Origin: Nitrospira sp.
GTDB taxonomy: Bacteria; Nitrospirota; Nitrospiria; Nitrospirales; Nitrospiraceae
Assembly (NCBI GenBank): GCA_015904075.1
Contig: JABMDH010000034.1
Coordinates: forward strand, 37,222 to 47,039
Length of the DNA: 9,818 nucleotides
Reading direction: 5' to 3'
Both the position numbers and the translations under genes were made by a program. This document shows, piece by piece, positions 6,247-9,818 of the stretch. The notes below the pieces were generated by a model, which was not told the DNA's origin, did not search any database, and saw only the letters and a program-made list of their open reading frames with translations. The number at the start of each line of letters is the position of its first letter. The first letter of the stretch is position 1.

Positions 6247-7236
6247 CTAACTTTGGATTGAGAGAGCAATTGAGGTGTGCTGCATGGACTGATAGGCAAT
6301 GATCATACTGGTACTTGCCGTTGCAGGCGTTGGTGTCTGGTTCGGTGATTCATGATCAGGCGTGTTCTTGTGATACCGCTCTCCCCGTAACTCTTTCACG
6401 AGGTTCTCACGCAGCTTCTCGAGAAAATCAGGGAGATATTTTTGGACTGATCTCGACTCCGCTCTCGTTTCCTTCAAAGCATCCAGCACTTGCTGAGCCA
6501 AAGATAGTGGTGACGGCACATTCTGTGCCGGAGCACTCAGATGTAATCCCTCAACCGGATCAGTAAGAGATGATGCCGGGGTGGGCGCCGTGGTACCAGT
6601 GGACGGTGGCGGGATCGCCGCTTCCGTCACAGGCGCCCCACCCGGGGTATCTGTCGAAGGGGTTGTTGGTGTTGGCGATACCTGTCCGGCAGGTACGACT
6701 GGTTGGCCGGTCACCTCTGAGGCAATCCGGGCTGCTATCATGGTAACTGATCGCTGGACATCAACACTGAGATCAAGCCCTGAGAGCGATGGCATGTGTT
6801 CCAACCGTTCAGCCAGTTTCGCCGTCTTGGCTAATCCTGCCTCATCATTGCCTTGAAAGAAATTTCTGAAGATATTAGAAACTTTGCGGAATAGACTTTC
6901 AAGATCCTTTAATTCCTGTTTGTTCAAGTCCCCATCAACTGTCACGCCAAATTCCTTCTTCAGAGTTGACTCAGCGTACATCGCTTCAAGATTGACTGTG
7001 GAACCCCCACCGGTAACCTGCGATGAGTAATTCACGGCACGGAAATCATATTCAAGGTCCGCCGTCAGGGTAATCGTATCCCCTTCCGCAGTTGTGACAC
7101 TGAGTCGCCCGGAGAGATCATTGGAAATCGCGACTCCGCTCACCTGAGTATTCTGCCGTTGAGTCCCTACGGTATCGGTTGATGGGGGGCAATAACACTG
7201 CTTGGGATCGATATGGCTCAGGGCTTGGATTGGCAT
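6247..7236 (-). CDS. Uncharacterised protein with DUF5610-like core and Pro/Thr linker
   Basis: Protein of 329 residues. The start chosen is ATG 7236, because GAGGAG (complement of 7244-7249) lies 7 bases upstream. A longer in-frame start at 7299 has no such support. No signal peptide or membrane helix is visible. Layout: a short N-terminus with CYCPP (residues 14-18), a beta-rich part at about 33-74 (SGRLSVTTAEGDTITLTADL), then a helical core at about 84-151 containing FGVTVDGDLNKQELKDLESL and FRKVSNIFRNFFQGN. A Pro/Thr/Ser/Ala-rich linker covers about 179-227, followed by a charged helix at about 242-284 and a polar tail. The pattern V-x-G-x-L-x-x-x-E-L followed by an FFxGN-type stretch resembles the DUF5610-type domain seen in many proteobacterial proteins. 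This is recalled by eye and tentative. It is transcribed divergently from the lipoprotein gene at 7383. Confidence 0.7.
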   Translation of the reverse strand: MPIQALSHIDPKQCYCPPSTDTVGTQRQNTQVSGVAISNDLSGRLSVTTAEGDTITLTADLEYDFRAVNYSSQVTGGGSTVNLEAMYAESTLKKEFGVTVDGDLNKQELKDLESLFRKVSNIFRNFFQGNDEAGLAKTAKLAERLEHMPSLSGLDLSVDVQRSVTMIAARIASEVTGQPVVPAGQVSPTPTTPSTDTPGGAPVTEAAIPPPSTGTTAPTPASSLTDPVEGLHLSAPAQNVPSPLSLAQQVLDALKETRAESRSVQKYLPDFLEKLRENLVKELRGERYHKNTPDHESPNQTPTPATASTSMIIAYQSMQHTSIALSIQS

Positions 7237-7326
7237 AGGGCGTCTCCTCAACGGATAAACTAATGAGTACGGTCGTGCCGTTAGATGTCCTATCGGCACC
7301 GAACCTGCTAACCTTTAGAATGTCTA

Positions 7327-7335
7327 TGCTATAGT
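7327..7335 (+). promoter_or_regulatory. Extended -10 promoter of the small lipoprotein gene
   Basis: TGC followed by TATAGT (7330-7335) is an extended -10 element with five of six matches to TATAAT. No good -35 lies 16-18 bp upstream, as is common for extended -10 promoters. Transcription would start near 7342 and give a leader of about 40 bases. Confidence 0.45.
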
Positions 7336-7382
7336 TCCTACCTGAGTAGAAGTCCCATCCCTGTCATGAAGGAGGCAATTTC

Positions 7383-7781
7383 ATGAATACCCGCTTTTCC
7401 TGGTTGATGACCGTAGCTGTTCTGGCCCTATTGCAATCGACGGGCTGTACCCTCAAAGGGACCGTGAATCAAATTACCGATACCACGTCCAATGTGACTG
7501 GTACGACCTCCGGAGCTGCCTGGTGGAATGAAGATGGCCAGATTACGCCGGGTTTCAAAGCCACCGCATTTGCCACGATCAATCGCCATAATATTGAACA
7601 GGATATGTCCGCAGGTCTGGGCGAGTACCTAAACTCAATGGGAGCGTTGCTGGGAGTGCCAGAAGTGCGTCGATCGGCCTTCTTTTCTGCCGCTCAAGCA
7701 GGATATGCCCAGGCAGCGGAGCAGTATCCTGACACACTACTCCCGTTTCTCCAGAGCACCGCACTCAGTTCTCTGCGATGA
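7383..7781 (+). CDS. Small lipoprotein resembling the DUF3015 family
   Basis: Protein of 132 residues. AAGGAGG is followed by a 7-base spacer and ATG 7383, a very strong translation start. Residues 1-21 are a lipoprotein signal ending STG with Cys22. The lipobox lacks the usual Leu/Val at -3, but the context is otherwise typical. A Thr/Ser/Asn-rich segment follows (ITDTTSNVTGTTSGAAWW). The C-terminal half is a helical domain with NRHNIEQDMSAGLGEYLNSM, ALLGVPEVRRSAFFSAAQ and AGYAQAAEQYP. The order 'N-x-x-x-x-x-D-x-x-x-G-x-G-E-Y-L ... LLG ... F' matches my memory of DUF3015, small bacterial lipoproteins of unknown function; the call is by pattern only. It is probably anchored in the outer membrane. 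A promoter is proposed at 7327-7335. Confidence 0.72.
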   Translation: MNTRFSWLMTVAVLALLQSTGCTLKGTVNQITDTTSNVTGTTSGAAWWNEDGQITPGFKATAFATINRHNIEQDMSAGLGEYLNSMGALLGVPEVRRSAFFSAAQAGYAQAAEQYPDTLLPFLQSTALSSLR

Positions 7782-7942
7782 TTTCCGCCTGACCGCGCAA
7801 TAGCCATCGATCGGGTCGCGAGCGTGCGCGCGAGCGCGAGGCATTCAGATGTGGGATTGGAACTAGTCCGCAATGAGAGGATGAAAGACAGCGAGCGGCA
7901 GGGCACGGAATCGTACCATGCCGCTGGGAGGGAGACTATCGG

Positions 7943-7960
7943 CTGAACAGTATTGCTCAG
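7943..7960 (-). terminator. Hairpin directly after the beta-propeller stop codon
   Basis: On the - strand CTGAGCA-ATAC-TGTTCAG gives a 7-bp stem with one G-U pair and a 4-nt loop, starting immediately after the TAA at 7961-7963. No T-run follows, so it may be a weak terminator or an RNA 3'-end stabiliser. The rest of the 179-bp gap to the convergent lipoprotein gene contains only a GC-rich CGCGAGCG-type stretch near 7816-7840. Confidence 0.35.
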
Positions 7961-9068
7961 TTACGGTCTGCCTGGCGTGGCAATTCCTACCGGAGAAGTC
8001 CCAGCTGGAAATGCTGCGCCGAGGGAAACCAGCACACCGCTGCCGGCTGTAATTTGATAGCCGGAGACACCGCCACCACTATTTGACACGTATACAAATT
8101 GGCCATTGGGTTCGACCGTAATGCCGCTTGGTGCTGTCCCTGCTGCTACAGTCGCTCCGACTGAATGCAATACTCCTGTTCCCGGATTGATCGCATACGC
8201 CGATACATTGTTCGACCCTTGATTGCTCACATAGAGGAACGATCCGTTTGGCGATACGGTCACCCCACTGGGATTTGCTCCTGCAAAATAGGGTGACGGT
8301 TGCAGCCCGAGAATTTCAGTTAATGAGCCATTGGCTCCATTGATCGCATACGCCGATACAGTGTTCGCCCCTTGGTTACTGACATAGAGGAACGATCCGT
8401 TCGGCGATACGGTTACCCCACTGGGACTTGCTCCTGCTAGAAACGGATTCCCTAAACCAACTAGCGGTGTCAATGCACCAGTTCCTGCTGTAATCTCATA
8501 CGCCGACACATTGTTCGACCCTTGATTGCTCACATAGAGGAACGATCCGTCCGGCGATACGGCCACCCCGCTTGGCGATGTCCCTGCTGCCACAGCTCCG
8601 ACGGAAGTTAATGCCCCCGTCGCTCCATTGATTGTGTAACTAGAAACAGTTCCGTTGCTGCTTGTCACAAAAAGAAACTGTCTATTCGGCGACACCGTTG
8701 CAGCCGTAGGACTGGCCCCTGCATCGAATGGTGATCCGCTCACAGGGGTTAATGTGCCTGTGGCGGTATTGACTGTGAACGCGAGCACATTGTCCGTAGC
8801 TTGATTCAATGTGATATAGGCAAAAGAACCATTGGACGATACAACAACGGCAGTTGGTACAGCTCCCAATGCGACCGGAGAGCCTATGGCTGTCAATGCT
8901 CCGGTCGTGCTGATCGTATAGGCTTGCACCTCGTTAGGCCCAGAGCTTACTACATACGCGATTGGTACTGTTCCTCCCCCCAAGTCCACCATCGCCACCG
9001 CCACCCGGACAACCGCTAAGAAATAAGGCGAACGGTAGCGCAATCCATGACCACATTCTTGTGTTCAT
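7961..9068 (-). CDS. Seven-bladed YVTN/lactonase-like beta-propeller lipoprotein, split by a one-base frameshift
   Basis: The propeller frame ends at 7961 and shows seven strand motifs of the YVxN type: AYVVSSG, FAYITL, FLFVTS, three copies of SFLYVSNQG, and FVYVSNSGG. Each is preceded by an xxxVSPNG turn. The C-terminus GIATPGRP probably closes the ring with the first blade. This matches the 6-phosphogluconolactonase-like/YVTN propeller superfamily, but no catalytic assignment is possible. The propeller frame has no good start: the TTG at 9043 and the ATG at 8992 lack ribosome binding sites. One frame over, ATG 9068 is preceded by AGAGGA and encodes a lipoprotein signal, MNTRMWSWIALPFALFLSGC, with Cys20, then PGGGGDGGLG. 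Removing one G from the six-G run at 8976-8981 joins the two into a 368-residue lipoprotein. Unshifted, the product stops after 44 codons at 8934-8936. It may be a pseudogene, a switchable gene or a sequence error. Confidence 0.8.
8192..8587 (-). repeat. Three near-identical propeller-blade DNA repeats
   Basis: Segments at about 8192-8284, 8345-8437 and 8497-8587 are strongly similar in DNA sequence, including a shared ACATAGAGGAACGATCCGT core. They are spaced 153 and 150 bp apart and encode blades containing SFLYVSNQG. The other blades of the same gene differ much more. The pattern points to recent internal duplication or gene conversion. Confidence 0.75.
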
Positions 9069-9073
9069 CGGTA

Positions 9074-9079
9074 TCCTCT
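9074..9079 (-). promoter_or_regulatory. Ribosome binding site of the propeller lipoprotein
   Basis: On the - strand AGAGGA lies five bases before ATG 9068. It supports the lipoprotein start in the frame that is out of register with the propeller body. Confidence 0.6.
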
Positions 9080-9113
9080 GCAGGGTGTAGTCGGCATAAG
9101 AACCATCGTCTTG

Positions 9114-9142
9114 CTTATAACATCATAGGCAAGGTCTGCCAA
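9114..9142 (-). promoter_or_regulatory. Sigma70-type promoter of the propeller lipoprotein gene
   Basis: On the - strand TTGGCA (9137-9142, five of six matches to TTGACA) is followed by exactly 17 bp and TATAAG (9114-9119, five of six matches to TATAAT). Transcription would begin near 9107, 39 bases before ATG 9068. It lies in the 110-bp gap after the truncated paralogue, so the downstream copy has its own promoter. Confidence 0.6.
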
Positions 9143-9178
9143 GAAACAGGTGTTGTTCAGTCGTTGCCCGACGAGGGA

Positions 9179-9739
9179 CTAAGGACGGCCTGGTGTTGCG
9201 ATACTTGACGGGCTCGTCCCGGTGGGAAATGGGTTGCCCAATAGTGGATTCACCGGGACCAACAAGCCGGTCGCAGTGGTAATGGTATAAGACGACACCC
9301 TTCCTCCGCCGTTTGCCACAAACAGCACTTGCCCATCGGGCGAGAGTGTCGCTGCCACAGGGTTTGTTCCTGCCGGGACAGGGTTGAGATTGCCTGATGA
9401 CGGAGGCACAAGGGTCAACAGGCCACCACCGCCGATCGTGAACGTCGTCACATTCCCCCCGCCGTTCGCCGTGTAGAGAAATTGTCCATTGGGTGAGACG
9501 ATGATTCCGTTTGGAGCCGTCCCTCCAACCGAGATGGGATTGAGGTTGCCTGCTGTCGGCGGGACTTGCGTGAGAAGCCCGTTCGTTTCGATCTGAAATG
9601 CGGTGACGGTATTGGAACCGCTATTGGCTACATAGAGAAATGAGCCATTGGGTGAGATCCGGATGCTTTTAGGAGCCGTTCCTCCGACCGAAGTCGGGTT
9701 CTGATTAGCCCCGGTCGCAGGGATCAGTGTCAGCAACTG
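9179..9739 (-). pseudogene. 5'-truncated beta-propeller paralogue
   Basis: The open frame encodes about 185 residues of propeller repeat and ends in SPSSIATPGRP, like the neighbouring gene. Only three complete strand motifs remain (FLYVAN, FLYTAN, LFVAN), preceded by a partial blade starting LLTLIPATG, so about four of seven blades and the signal peptide are missing. The only possible starts (TTG 9736 or CTG 9733) have no ribosome binding site. An in-frame TAA lies five codons upstream at 9749-9751 and belongs to a transposase-like frame. Inter-blade segments repeat GNLNP with V/A and GGTAP, a different style from the intact paralogue. So this is an older paralogue, not a fresh duplicate. It is most likely a remnant cut by insertion of the adjacent IS110-type element and is not expected to be exported. 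Confidence 0.7.
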
Positions 9740-9748
9740 TCTTGCGAG

Positions 9749-9818
9749 TTAAGCATGGTGGGCCTCCACCACTCGCCAGGGTGTCCGATGCTTCAGCATC
9801 GCGTTGAGGATCGTGAGC
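9749..9818 (-). mobile_element. C-terminal end of an IS110-family transposase (element continues past the window)
   Basis: The - strand frame entering from the right edge reads LTILNAMLKHRTPWR, then VVEAHHA and TAA at 9749-9751. The stretch (L)LTILNAM-x-x-x-x-TPW shortly before the stop is characteristic of the C-terminus of IS110/IS116/IS902-type (DEDD) transposases, as I remember the family. Only 22 codons are visible. The right end of the element must lie between this stop and about 9737, where propeller coding begins, leaving at most some 12 bp of non-coding end. IS110 elements usually lack terminal inverted repeats and target duplications, so the exact boundary cannot be read here. Confidence 0.65.

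Noticed and set aside
7816..7840. GC-rich CGCGAGCG repeats as a terminator or CRISPR-like repeat
   Set aside because: Only two short partial copies, no consistent stem and no T-run.
9043..9043. TTG at 9043 as the start of the propeller gene
   Set aside because: No ribosome binding site, and the resulting N-terminus is a shifted reading of the lipoprotein signal peptide.

Overview
The window looks like a chromosomal stretch of a Gram-negative (diderm) bacterium of moderately high G+C content. The sequence shows several lipoprotein signal peptides, an outer-membrane beta-barrel protein ending in Phe, and an Slp-family outer-membrane lipoprotein. The mix of a housekeeping pyruvate kinase, a short HPF/RaiA-type ribosome-binding protein and many small exported proteins of unknown function suggests a Nitrospira-like organism (Nitrospirota). 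That assignment is an impression from gene content and style and was not tested by comparison.

Layout. 1-372: 3' end of an unrecognised + strand gene, then a palindrome that may terminate transcription. 423-1055 (-): uncharacterised lipoprotein, with a candidate promoter in the divergent gap at 1117-1144. 1428-2772 (+): two-gene unit of an OmpA-like/OMP_b-brl barrel protein and an Slp-type lipoprotein 13 bp apart. 2773-3092 (-): small exported DM13-like gene, broken by an in-frame TAG at codon 60 and lacking its expected C-terminus, which runs into the 3' end of the Slp gene. 3093-3670: no gene recognised. 3671-5134 (+): pyruvate kinase, convergent with an HPF/RaiA-family protein at 5170-5508 (-). 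5776-6198 (+): small exported Tyr/Asn-rich protein. 6247-7236 (-): protein of unknown function with a DUF5610-like core and a long Pro/Thr linker. 7383-7781 (+): small lipoprotein resembling DUF3015, with an extended -10 promoter.

7961-9751 (-): a damaged pair of tandem paralogous seven-bladed beta-propeller genes (YVTN/lactonase-like), both ending in IATPGRP. The downstream copy has a good promoter, ribosome binding site and lipoprotein signal peptide, but these are in a different frame from the propeller body; removing one G from a run of six joins them. The upstream copy has lost its N-terminal half at a junction with the C-terminus of an IS110-type transposase, which runs off the right edge.

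Functional picture: most genes encode envelope-associated proteins. Pyruvate kinase and the HPF-like protein are the only clear cytoplasmic housekeeping genes. Three loci (the DM13-like gene and both propellers) show signs of recent decay or switching. I found no rRNA, tRNA, CRISPR array or complete mobile element, and no convincing new multi-gene system.
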